This document shows positions 1-8,708 of a DNA stretch of 32,988 nt, in pieces. The first letter of the stretch is position 1. The number at the start of each line of letters is the position of its first letter. Below the pieces are notes generated by a model. The model did no database searches. It saw only the letters and a program-made list of their open reading frames with translations, and had not been told where the DNA came from. A program made the translations under genes and the position numbers. This stretch comes from Comamonadaceae bacterium (GTDB lineage: Bacteria > Pseudomonadota > Gammaproteobacteria > Burkholderiales > Burkholderiaceae_C): the NCBI GenBank assembly GCA_947485165.1, contig CANKRG010000023.1:1-32988 (forward strand), given 5' to 3'.

Positions 1-2
1 CC

Positions 3-1505
3 GGCGCTCGCATTGGCCTGCTGTCTAAAAACTGCGCCCATTTCTTCATGGCAGAGCTGGCGGTCTGGATGGCAGGCTACACCACCGTGGCCATTTTCCC
101 AACCGAAGGTGCGGATACGGTCAAGTATGTACTGGAGCACAGTGGCGCCTGCCTGCTATTTGTTGGAAAACTTGACACCTGGGAGAAGCAATTGCCTGGC
201 GTGCCAGCTGGCATGCCGTGCATCGCTTTGCCCTTGGCGCCTAAAACCGGCTACGACACCTGGGAGGCCATCACCGCTCGCACAGCGCCTATAAGCGGTC
301 GTCCTAGCCGTCAAGGTGATGATATTGCGATGATTATTTACACCTCTGGCTCAACAGGCCAACCCAAGGGTGTGATGCACAGCTTTGAACGCCTCTGTGC
401 CGTGTCTGAAGGCATCAACAAACGCATGAGCGAAACTTTGGGTCAAGATTCTTCAAACCGCGTGCTGTCTTACCTGCCTTTGGCGCATGTGTTCGAACGC
501 TCCTTTATTGAAGCCTATTCATTTTTTAACGGCAAAATTCATGTGTATTTTGCAGAGTCACTAGACACCTTTGTTCAAGATTTGAACCGCGCCAAACCCA
601 CTTTGTTTATTTCCGTACCACGCCTGTGGTTGAAGTTCCAACAAGGCGTTGCACAAAAAATGCCGCCGGCAAAGCTGAACCTGTTGCTCTCTATCCCTAT
701 TCTCGGAAAAATTGTCGCCAAGAAGGTGTTGACAGGGCTTGGGCTTGAGCAAGTCAAAATTGCCGCTAGCGGCTCTGCGCCTTTGCCACCTTCGTTGATC
801 AACTGGTACCGACGCTTGGGTCTCAATTTGATTGAAGGTTACGGCATGACTGAAGACCTCGCGTTTTCACACACCATGACCACGACGCACAATCAAATCG
901 GCTACGTCGGTCTGCCTTACGACGGCGTACAAGCGCGTATTAGCGACAACGGTGAAATTCAAATCAAATCACCCGGTCAGATGGTGGGCTACTACAAACG
1001 GCCTGACTTGGATGCTGAAGTCTTCACCGACGATGGCTACTTCTGCACCGGCGACCAAGGGGAATACAGTGCCGACGGCCAGCTAAAAATCACGGGTCGC
1101 TTGAAAGAACTCTTCAAAACCGACAAAGGCAAATACGTCGCACCAGCGCCGATTGAAAACAAACTCAACGCACACCCGATGGTCGAGTCCAGCATGGTGT
1201 CAGGTGTCGGCCAAACCGCTTCTTACGCCTTGGTGGTGCTGGCTGAAAGCATTCGCCCTAAATTGAGCGATCCGGCTTTCAGAGCTGAGGTAACGGAAGA
1301 AATGACCGCTTTGCTGAAGGAAACCAACAAGGGCTTGGCCGATTATGAGCAAATGAAAATGCTGGTGATCGCCAAAGAGCCTTGGTCGATTGATAACGGT
1401 TGCCTGACACCGACCATGAAAATCAAACGTGCTAAAATTGAAGCCTTGGTTGAACCCGACCTTGACAAATGGTATGCCAACAAAGGCCCGGTGCTTTGGG
1501 TGTAA
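3..1505 (+). CDS. Long-chain acyl-CoA synthetase (AMP-binding), 5' truncated by the window edge
   Basis: This enzyme would activate a fatty acid with ATP and CoA through an acyl-adenylate, at the cytoplasmic membrane or in the cytosol. The reading frame is open from base 3 ('GARIGLLSKNCAHFF' precedes the first ATG at 48), so the true start lies outside the window and the ATG at 48 is internal. The AMP-binding P-loop motif YTSGSTGQPKG lies near residue 113 of the visible part, YGMTE near residue 280, and the hinge region YFCTGDQG...ITGRLKELFKT follows. The 'ELFKTDKGKYVAP' stretch is typical of the long-chain (FAA/ACSL-like) group rather than of short-chain acetyl-CoA synthetases. About 500 residues are visible; the family is usually about 600, so some 80-120 residues are missing. 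The substrate chain length cannot be read from sequence. Confidence 0.93.
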   Translation, partial: GARIGLLSKNCAHFFMAELAVWMAGYTTVAIFPTEGADTVKYVLEHSGACLLFVGKLDTWEKQLPGVPAGMPCIALPLAPKTGYDTWEAITARTAPISGRPSRQGDDIAMIIYTSGSTGQPKGVMHSFERLCAVSEGINKRMSETLGQDSSNRVLSYLPLAHVFERSFIEAYSFFNGKIHVYFAESLDTFVQDLNRAKPTLFISVPRLWLKFQQGVAQKMPPAKLNLLLSIPILGKIVAKKVLTGLGLEQVKIAASGSAPLPPSLINWYRRLGLNLIEGYGMTEDLAFSHTMTTTHNQIGYVGLPYDGVQARISDNGEIQIKSPGQMVGYYKRPDLDAEVFTDDGYFCTGDQGEYSADGQLKITGRLKELFKTDKGKYVAPAPIENKLNAHPMVESSMVSGVGQTASYALVVLAESIRPKLSDPAFRAEVTEEMTALLKETNKGLADYEQMKMLVIAKEPWSIDNGCLTPTMKIKRAKIEALVEPDLDKWYANKGPVLWV

Positions 1506-1570
1506 ACCCATAGTTTGAACAACGGTGCTGGCTGAGAGTTATAGTAAGCTTCCATGCAAGGGAGCCTACT

Positions 1571-1789
1571 ATCGAAGCCGCACAAAACACCAACCACCGC
1601 TTGACCGAGCTGGAAATCAAAGCCAGCTACGCCGAAGACCAGATTGACCAGCTCGACAAAGTCGTTGTGCGTCAACAAGAGCAGATCGACATGCTGATCC
1701 AAGCGATCACTGCACTGCGCCAATCCAGCACCGATGGCGGTTTAGGCGCAGCGAGGAATTTGCGCGACGACTTGCCGCCGCATTTTTGA
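1571..1789 (+). CDS. slyX: SlyX family protein with apparent non-standard (ATC) start
   Basis: This small coiled-coil protein of unknown molecular function resembles E. coli SlyX: 'LTELEIKASYAEDQIDQLD' is followed by heptad-like sequence and a C-terminal PPHF, close to the usual PPHY. The first standard start in frame is TTG at 1601, but it cuts off conserved-looking residues (NTNHR) and has no Shine-Dalgarno sequence. A good one (AAGGGAG, 1558-1564) lies six bases before an ATC at 1571. Starting there gives 72 residues, the same length as E. coli SlyX. I therefore place the start at 1571; TTG 1601 remains possible. An out-of-frame ATG at 1554 opens a 16-codon ORF that stops at 1604, overlapping the TTG. 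The gene ends at the start of the next one, so the two are probably co-translated. Confidence 0.75.
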   Translation: MEAAQNTNHRLTELEIKASYAEDQIDQLDKVVVRQQEQIDMLIQAITALRQSSTDGGLGAARNLRDDLPPHF

Positions 1790-1791
1790 AC

Positions 1792-2415
1792 ATGCCGAAC
1801 ACCATTCTGCAAGCGCGTGATGTGACGTTTGAATTTCCACTGCAACCCGTTTTCAGCCATTTTTCTGCCACCCTTCGCGCTGGCATCACGTATGTCGCCG
1901 GTGGTGAGAGCTGTGGAAAATCAACGCTACTCAGGCTTTTTTCCGGCGATTTAACGCCGCAAGCTGGCAGCATTGAAGTTTGTGGCATCAGCTCTAAAGA
2001 TAAGCTAGCGTCGTACAAACAACATGTGTTTTGGATCGATCCACGCACGAGCGCGCTTGACCACCTCTCGCCAAACGATTACTTTGACTTGCAGCGCAAG
2101 GATTACCCTGAGTTTGATGATGCCTTGTTGCTAGAGTTAATTGAAGGCTTGAGTTTGAGCGACCATGTCTCAAAAGCAATCTACATGCTCTCTGCAGGTT
2201 CAAAACGCAAAGTTTGGCTCGCCGCAGCCTTTGCCAGCGGCGCTACAGCAACTTTGCTTGACGAGCCTTTTGCCGCCTTAGACAAAGCGTCGATCAACTT
2301 TTTGCTGGAACGGCTAGAGTGTGTTGCTCACAATACGAACCGCGCTTGGGTTATTGCAGACTATGAAGTACCACAAAATTTAAGCACCGTTTTAACGATT
2401 GATTTAGACCTCTAG
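1792..2415 (+). CDS. ABC transporter ATP-binding protein (CcmA-like size), no permease nearby
   Basis: This is a soluble ATPase of about 207 residues. The Walker A motif is GGESCGKST (near residue 38), the ABC signature is LSAGSKRKVWLAAAF, and Walker B is ATLLDEPFAAL. The usual GPNGAGKS of transporter ATPases is replaced by GGESCGKS, which keeps the essential Gly-Lys-Ser/Thr. The ORF track opens at TTG 1786; ATG 1792 is preferred, three bases after the slyX stop, so translation is probably coupled. Length and single-domain form resemble heme-exporter CcmA or simple export ATPases, but no membrane partner lies on either side, so the transported substrate and even a transport role are unknown. 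Confidence 0.85.
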   Translation: MPNTILQARDVTFEFPLQPVFSHFSATLRAGITYVAGGESCGKSTLLRLFSGDLTPQAGSIEVCGISSKDKLASYKQHVFWIDPRTSALDHLSPNDYFDLQRKDYPEFDDALLLELIEGLSLSDHVSKAIYMLSAGSKRKVWLAAAFASGATATLLDEPFAALDKASINFLLERLECVAHNTNRAWVIADYEVPQNLSTVLTIDLDL

Positions 2416-2420
2416 CCGTT

Positions 2421-2450
2421 GTATTTATTGCCTTATGTGCTATTAGTTTT
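2421..2450 (+). repeat. Dispersed ~30-bp AT-rich repeat, copy 1
   Basis: This copy begins GTATTTATTGCC and continues ...GCTATTAGTTTT. It closely resembles stretches at 16371, 17102 and 29891 (same strand) and, on the opposite strand, at 8641 and 13587. It lies just after the ABC ATPase stop codon, between convergent genes. Confidence 0.6.
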
Positions 2451-2465
2451 ACAATGAAATACCCG

Positions 2466-2492
2466 CGTAAAATTTCACTTTAAAATTTTACG
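2466..2492. terminator. Inverted repeat between convergent genes, possible bidirectional terminator
   Basis: CGTAAAATTT (2466-2475) pairs with AAATTTTACG (2483-2492) around a seven-base loop. It is AT-rich, so the hairpin is weak. It sits between the ABC ATPase (+) and the HNH gene (-), overlapping the HNH stop codon. No extra T-tract is evident beyond the stem. Confidence 0.45.
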
Positions 2493-2744
2493 TGTTAACC
2501 TGCCGACTGTTGCTGTCGATGCGGTGACGATGCCGACCGTATGCCGCTGGTTATTGCACAGCTCGTGGCTGATGGCCAAGTTTTCAGCATGGCTGTTGCC
2601 GCCTTCACGCTTGGGTTTGATGTGCTCCAGCGTCGCTGCTTCGGGCAGCACATGCTCACCACACACCCAGCAGGGCACCACGCCGTGCAGCTGCCGTGCC
2701 ACGGCTTTGTACATTTTTTCTCGGGTTTGATTCAATCTGCTCAT
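2475..2744 (-). CDS. Small HNH endonuclease domain protein
   Basis: This protein of 89 residues contains a zinc-knuckle CWVCGE near residue 25, then LEHIKPKREGGNSHAENLA and CNNQR, the arrangement of the HNH fold (first His in 'EHI', Asn in 'NLAI', CxxC plus distal Cys for zinc). Such proteins cleave or nick DNA; the target is unknown. It starts 22 bases downstream of the serine hydrolase stop on the same strand, so the two may share a transcript. No phage or restriction partner is visible, so it looks like an orphan. Start ATG 2744 is the only sensible one. Confidence 0.8.
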   Translation of the reverse strand: MSRLNQTREKMYKAVARQLHGVVPCWVCGEHVLPEAATLEHIKPKREGGNSHAENLAISHELCNNQRHTVGIVTASTATVGRLTRKILK

Positions 2745-2766
2745 GCCGTGACTGTCTTAAAAAGAC

Positions 2767-3951
2767 TCAACCTTTGACAACCGCGTCGTACACTTTTTGC
2801 TTGTACTCAAACCAAAATGGGTTCCAAAAACCCCAATGCCGTTGCGTCATCACGACGCCGGAATAGCCGGTGCTTGGCGACACCCACCAGTGCGTGCCAC
2901 CCAAACCGCCCCACTGAAATTCTCCAGTCGGTGAATTGGGTTGAAATTCTGAAATGCTACGTGTCACCGCCCCACCCAAGCCAAAACCCAAGCTGGGGAA
3001 CGCCCCGACATTGGCTACGTGTATGCAGCGCTCTGGCGGCAACTGGTCGCGCAACATCTCGGCTAGTGTGGCTGGCTTGAGGTAAGTGCCAAACTTTGGC
3101 GTTAATTGCTGCATCAAGCGCAGCATATCTGCCTGCGTCGTGACCACACCACTGCTGCCGGCTTGACGTGGCACGGGCTCTAGAAACGCGCTTGGCCAAG
3201 GCATGTTGTCCAAACGCTTGAGGCCCGGCTTGTTAGGCTGTTTTGCATCCCCGATATAGAGCGCCGTAAAACGCGACACCTGCTCAGGTCGCAACACATA
3301 AGTGGTATCAACCATGCCAAGCGGAGCGAAGAGTCGTGTTTTAAGCGCATCGGCATAGACCTGACCAGTCACAATCTCAACCAAGCGAGCCAACACGTCG
3401 GGTGCCATCGAATACTCCCAACCTTGCCCAGGCTGGTAGATGAGTGGCAAGCTACCAAGTTGCTCCATCAGCTGCGCTAAAGTCGTATCACTTTTACGTG
3501 CACCTGATGCGTGGTAAGCGTTAAAAATCAAGCTCCCCATGTCAAACACGCCGTGGCTCAACCCCGCTTGATGGCTGAGTAAATGCCGAATGGTGATGTC
3601 GTGCTGCAAGGCTTCTGTGTCATCCAGGGTCGTCGCGCTTGGCTTCAAAACGCGCACTTTGCCAAACGCTGGGATCCACTTTTTAATAGCGTCGTCGATA
3701 GTAAAATAGCCATCGTCAGCTAATTTCAACACCAACATTGAGGTCATGATTTTGGTGTTCGAATACGCGCGATGGATATGATCAACCCGCAACGCTTCGC
3801 CGCTTTCCATGTCCGCCATGCCCGTGCAAAAGGCATCAACGACCTCGCCATTGAACATCACGGCGGCAGAAACGCCTGCCAATAACTGCCCATCGACTGC
3901 GTTTTGCAAGACAGAATGGGCGGCTGTGAAATCTATTTTTTGTGTCGTCAT
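2767..3951 (-). CDS. Serine hydrolase, beta-lactamase-related (family VIII esterase type)
   Basis: This is a beta-lactamase/penicillin-binding-protein fold hydrolase of about 394 residues. The catalytic S-x-x-K is SNTK ('HRAYSNTKIMTS', near residue 66) and the tyrosine motif is probably 'EYSMAPD'. The C-terminal WGGLGGTHWWVSP may serve as the usual KTG-like strand. Members mostly hydrolyse esters rather than beta-lactams; the substrate cannot be told. No signal peptide is visible, so it is probably cytoplasmic. The ORF track opens with TTG at 3978, overlapping the recG stop; I choose ATG 3951 (MTTQKIDF), which removes nine unlikely residues. It lies directly downstream of recG on the same strand. 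Confidence 0.88.
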   Translation of the reverse strand: MTTQKIDFTAAHSVLQNAVDGQLLAGVSAAVMFNGEVVDAFCTGMADMESGEALRVDHIHRAYSNTKIMTSMLVLKLADDGYFTIDDAIKKWIPAFGKVRVLKPSATTLDDTEALQHDITIRHLLSHQAGLSHGVFDMGSLIFNAYHASGARKSDTTLAQLMEQLGSLPLIYQPGQGWEYSMAPDVLARLVEIVTGQVYADALKTRLFAPLGMVDTTYVLRPEQVSRFTALYIGDAKQPNKPGLKRLDNMPWPSAFLEPVPRQAGSSGVVTTQADMLRLMQQLTPKFGTYLKPATLAEMLRDQLPPERCIHVANVGAFPSLGFGLGGAVTRSISEFQPNSPTGEFQWGGLGGTHWWVSPSTGYSGVVMTQRHWGFWNPFWFEYKQKVYDAVVKG

Positions 3952-3974
3952 CCAGCCATCATACTGAATGTATT

Positions 3975-6302
3975 TCAAGCCTTCAAATACTCCGCCTTAC
4001 CACCCAACCAGCGCTGCACGTGCTTTTGCGCGAGTGCCGGGTATTGATCCAACATGAGGGGTGCAAGCTCCCTCGCTTGGTCTAACAATTCAGTATCCGT
4101 TGCCAAATCGGCAAAACGCAACAGCGCCGCACCGGATTGCCGTGCGCCTAAAAACTCGCCGGGGCCGCGAATCTCCAAGTCTCGCCTGGCAATCTCAAAG
4201 CCGTCGTTGGTTTCGACCATGGCTTTTAATCTGGCGCGGGCCGTCTCGCTCAATCGGGGTGCGTCACCGGTCGAATACAGCAGTACGCAGACCGACGCCG
4301 CCGCCCCGCGCCCGACCCTGCCGCGCAGCTGGTGCAGTTGCGACAGGCCAAAGCGCTCGGCGTGCTCGATCACCATCAAACTGGCATTCGGCACATCCAC
4401 GCCGACCTCGATCACCGTGGTGCTGACCAGCACCTGCATGTGACCAGAGGTGAACAGCGACATCACCGCCTTTTTCTCCGCCACCGGCATGCGCGAATGG
4501 AGTAACCCAACCATGATGGGTTGGTTATTACCCTCTGTGTCTTTGACTTGCACATCGCCCAATGCGGCGCACAGCTGTTCGTGCGTTTCGGTGGCATTGG
4601 TCAAATCCAGCGCCTCGCTTTCCTCGATCAGCGGGCAGACCCAGTAGATTTGCCGCCCCTCGGCCAGCTGGCTGCGGATGCGCTCAACCACCTCGTCACG
4701 CCGGGCGTCGTTCACCACCTTGGTGACGATGGGCGTGCGGCCGGGGGGCAACTCGTCGATGGTGGAGACGTCCAGATCGGCGTAATAGCTCATCGCCAGT
4801 GTGCGTGGGATGGGGGTGGCGGTCATCATTAAAAGATGCGGCTCTAACCCAGCCGTTCGCCCTGAGCTGGTCGAAGGGTTTGTGAAGGCTTCGCCAGGCT
4901 CAGCCCGAACGGAGTTTGTATTTATTTCCTCGGTTGGAATGCTCATCTTGTTTCTTAAAGCCAACCGTTGCGCCACACCAAAACGATGCTGCTCATCAAT
5001 GATCGCCAGCGCCAGATTTTTGAACTGCACCTTGTCCTGAATCACCGCATGGGTGCCGACCACCAGCGCCGCTTCGCCACTGGCGATCAGCGCAAGCGCC
5101 TCGCGCCGCTCCTTGGTTTTTTGGCTACCCGTGAGCCATGCCGTGGTAATGCCCAGCGGCTCCAGCCAACCGATCAATTTGCGAAAATGCTGCTCCGCCA
5201 AAATCTCGGTCGGCGCCATCAAAGCGCACTGCCAACCAGCGTCTATGCATTTGGCCGCAGCCAACGCAGCGACCACGGTTTTACCGGAGCCGACGTCGCC
5301 CTGCAGCAGGCGATGCATGGGAATGTTGCGGGCTAGATCGAGGGTGATTTCAGCACAAACGCGCTCTTGTGCTGCGGTCAGCTTGAAGGGAATGATGGCT
5401 AACAACTTGTCGTAAAGAGATGTTTCACCCCCCGTTCGGACTGAGCTTGTCGAAGGGTTCACTGAGACTTCGACAAGCTCAGTCCGAACGGGTGCTAATA
5501 CTGGTGCTCGCAGCGCCGCCCGCTCCCGCTTCGCCTGCAATTGCGACAGCTGCTGCGCCAGCAACTCCTCCGCTTTGAGCCGCTGCCAGGCCGGGTGGGT
5601 GCGATCCTCTAGTTCCGCCAGCGACACATCGGGCGTCGGGTGATGCAAAAATAATAGCGCCTCAGGCAATAAATACACCGGCTGCGTGCCAGTTTTACCA
5701 CTAAAACGGCCTTTAAACAGCTCTGCCGGCATAGTTTCACTCAAATCTGCCCGCGCCAGCCCGCCCAACACCACTTTGCGTAAATAACCCTGCGGCAAGC
5801 CCGCCACGGTGGGGTAGACCGGCGTGAGCGCAGTCGCCAAATCGCCGCCCGCCGTTCTGAAACTGGGGTGCATCATGGTGAAACCCAAAAAGCCCCCCTT
5901 CACCTCGCCCCGCGCCCGGATCACATTGCCCACCGCCAGCGCCTTTTGCTGCGAGGGGTAAAAGCTGAAAAAGCGCAGTGTGCAGGTGTCCGAGCCATCG
6001 TCCAGCGTCACCAGCAGTTGTCGGCGCGGTCGATACGTGATCTCACATTTGGTAACCACGCCCTCGATCTGCACCGTGTCGCCCTCCCGCGCATCGCGCA
6101 GCTTGGTGAGGCGAGTTTCGTCCTCGTAGCGCAGCGGCAGGTGCAAGGCGAGGTCAATATCGCGGTGCAGCCCCAACTTGGCAATGCACTTTTGCAGATG
6201 CGTTTTTTTGTCCGGTACACCCTCCGTCGCCTCAGTAGCCACCTTTCGCGCAGGTTTCGTCTTCTTTTTAGCAGAGGTTAATGGGGTGGGTGCCTCGGAC
6301 AT
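3975..6302 (-). CDS. recG: ATP-dependent DNA helicase RecG carrying two translated REP insertions
   Basis: RecG remodels stalled replication forks and Holliday junctions. An OB-fold wedge region precedes the helicase core: Walker A GDVGSGKT near residue 333, DEQHRFG near 434, MMTATPIPRTLA, then ERFGLSQLHQLRGRVGRG and the C-terminal RDLEIRGPGEFLG. ATG 6302 (MSEAPTPL) is chosen; the ORF track runs upstream to 6449 across the divergent queA start. The product is 775 residues, longer than the usual 690-700. Part of the excess is two segments, near residues 271-290 (VRTELVEV...PSTSSVRTG) and 464-483 (SVRAEPGEA...PSTSSGRT), that are translations of palindromic REP-like DNA. Both fall where family members vary: before 'FKLTAAQERV' and just before the MTATPIPRT motif. 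The frame stays open, so the protein is probably active. Confidence 0.95.
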   Translation of the reverse strand: MSEAPTPLTSAKKKTKPARKVATEATEGVPDKKTHLQKCIAKLGLHRDIDLALHLPLRYEDETRLTKLRDAREGDTVQIEGVVTKCEITYRPRRQLLVTLDDGSDTCTLRFFSFYPSQQKALAVGNVIRARGEVKGGFLGFTMMHPSFRTAGGDLATALTPVYPTVAGLPQGYLRKVVLGGLARADLSETMPAELFKGRFSGKTGTQPVYLLPEALLFLHHPTPDVSLAELEDRTHPAWQRLKAEELLAQQLSQLQAKRERAALRAPVLAPVRTELVEVSVNPSTSSVRTGGETSLYDKLLAIIPFKLTAAQERVCAEITLDLARNIPMHRLLQGDVGSGKTVVAALAAAKCIDAGWQCALMAPTEILAEQHFRKLIGWLEPLGITTAWLTGSQKTKERREALALIASGEAALVVGTHAVIQDKVQFKNLALAIIDEQHRFGVAQRLALRNKMSIPTEEINTNSVRAEPGEAFTNPSTSSGRTAGLEPHLLMMTATPIPRTLAMSYYADLDVSTIDELPPGRTPIVTKVVNDARRDEVVERIRSQLAEGRQIYWVCPLIEESEALDLTNATETHEQLCAALGDVQVKDTEGNNQPIMVGLLHSRMPVAEKKAVMSLFTSGHMQVLVSTTVIEVGVDVPNASLMVIEHAERFGLSQLHQLRGRVGRGAAASVCVLLYSTGDAPRLSETARARLKAMVETNDGFEIARRDLEIRGPGEFLGARQSGAALLRFADLATDTELLDQARELAPLMLDQYPALAQKHVQRWLGGKAEYLKA
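4853..4912. repeat. REP-type palindrome inside recG (element A)
   Basis: The left arm CCGTTCGCCCTGAGC...GAAGG (4853-4877) is an imperfect inverted copy of the right arm CTTCGCC...CCGAACGG (4889-4912). The element is 60 bp, an exact multiple of three, and stays in the recG frame. The arm sequence matches the widespread proteobacterial GTTCGGGCTGAG..TCGAAG palindrome class. Confidence 0.85.
5431..5492. repeat. REP-type palindrome inside recG (element B), perfect 25-bp arms
   Basis: CCCGTTCGGACTGAGC...GAAG (5431-5455) is repeated as its exact reverse complement at 5468-5492, with a 12-base spacer. The arms share their core with elements 4853-4912 and 20900-20969. It is read through in frame by recG, giving VRTELVEV...PSTSSVRTG. 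Confidence 0.9.
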
Positions 6303-6318
6303 GGGACAATTCTGCCCT

Positions 6319-7389
6319 ATGAACGCCCCCACTACCAATAATCCGAATAATTTCTTCACGTTGTCAGATTTTGACTTCGTCCTTCCTACCGAACTCATCG
6401 CCCAGCACCCCGCCCCCGAGCGCAGCAGCTCGAAATTGCTCGATGGCACGGGTTCAGCCCCTGCCCACCGTATCTTTCACGACTTGCCAAATCTGCTGAA
6501 TCCCGACGATTTGCTGGTGTTCAACGACACCAAAGTGGTGAAAGCACGCCTTTTCGGCGAAAAACCGTCGGGCGGCAAGGTTGAGCTGCTGATTGAACGT
6601 GTGCTGACCGGCAACCAAGTTGTCGCCCACATGCGGGTCAGCAAAAAACCGCATCCGGGTGAAACGATATGGATGGCGGGTGGCGCGTTTTCAGCCACGC
6701 TTTTGGGACGCTGGCCAGAAAGAGACGGCGCGTTGTTCCGCTTTGTCCTGTCCAACGACGCGGGGGATGACCCGTACCAGCTGATGGATCTGCACGGCCA
6801 CGTGCCGCTGCCCCCCTACATCAACCATACCGACGAGGCTGACGACGTCAGCCGCTACCAGACCGTCTTCGCCAAAAACCCTGGTGCCGTGGCGGCACCG
6901 ACGGCGGCTTTGCATTTTGACGAAGCGTTATTAACCGCTCTGGATAAACGCGGCGTAGCCCGCGCCAGCATCACTCTGCACGTGGGTGCCGGCACTTTCC
7001 AACCCGTCAAAACCGAAAACATTGCCGAACACGTGATGCATTTTGAGCGTTACAGCATCGATCAAACCACCCTAGACGCCATCGCCCGCTGCAAAGCCCG
7101 AGGCGGCAAGGTCGTCGCCGTCGGCACCACCAGCGTGCGTGCGCTGGAGACTTGGGCAAAAACAGGCGAAACGCAGGGCGATACCAACATCTTCATCACA
7201 CCGGGTTTTGACTTCAAAGTGGTGGACACCCTGATCACCAACTTCCACCTGCCCAAAAGCTCGCTGATGATGCTGGTCAGCGCCTTTGCCGGTCACGCCC
7301 ACATCATGGCGTTGTATGCTGAGGCGATTGCGCAGAAGTATCGATTTTTTAGTTATGGGGATGCGATGTTATTGACCCATAAACAATAA
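6319..7389 (+). CDS. queA: S-adenosylmethionine:tRNA ribosyltransferase-isomerase QueA
   Basis: QueA transfers the ribosyl part of S-adenosylmethionine to preQ1 already in tRNA, making epoxyqueuosine in the wobble position. The protein has about 356 residues, usual for the family. Recognisable motifs are DFDFVLPTELIAQ near the N terminus, VFNDTKVVKARL, PPYINH, 'YQTVFAKNPGAVAAPTAALHF', HVGAGTFQPV and the C-terminal TNFHLPKSSL. The ORF track starts at 6178, inside recG; ATG 6319 fits the family start (an in-frame ATG at 6301 is an alternative). Only 16 bases separate it from the recG start on the other strand. The next gene is tgt, which inserts the preQ1 base, so the pair works in one pathway. 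Confidence 0.95.
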   Translation: MNAPTTNNPNNFFTLSDFDFVLPTELIAQHPAPERSSSKLLDGTGSAPAHRIFHDLPNLLNPDDLLVFNDTKVVKARLFGEKPSGGKVELLIERVLTGNQVVAHMRVSKKPHPGETIWMAGGAFSATLLGRWPERDGALFRFVLSNDAGDDPYQLMDLHGHVPLPPYINHTDEADDVSRYQTVFAKNPGAVAAPTAALHFDEALLTALDKRGVARASITLHVGAGTFQPVKTENIAEHVMHFERYSIDQTTLDAIARCKARGGKVVAVGTTSVRALETWAKTGETQGDTNIFITPGFDFKVVDTLITNFHLPKSSLMMLVSAFAGHAHIMALYAEAIAQKYRFFSYGDAMLLTHKQ

Positions 7390-7409
7390 GCCCCAAAAGC
7401 AACTCATAA

Positions 7410-8615
<1,206 letters not shown>

Positions 8616-8640
8616 GTTTATTTTTTAACTGCTGTACTTT

Positions 8641-8666
8641 TTATAGTAGATTAGGCAATAGATACG
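8641..8666 (-). repeat. Dispersed AT-rich repeat, copy 2
   Basis: On the minus strand this reads CGTATCTATTGCCTAATC..., matching copies at 2421, 16371, 17102 and 29891. It lies between tgt and livM (convergent ends) and is followed on the plus strand by CTAGCTAG (8667-8674). No other gene or strong terminator is visible in the 93-base gap. Confidence 0.5.
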
Positions 8667-8708
8667 CTAGCTAGAGTCAAAATTTAAGAAATTTATCTTG
8701 ATGAAAGG

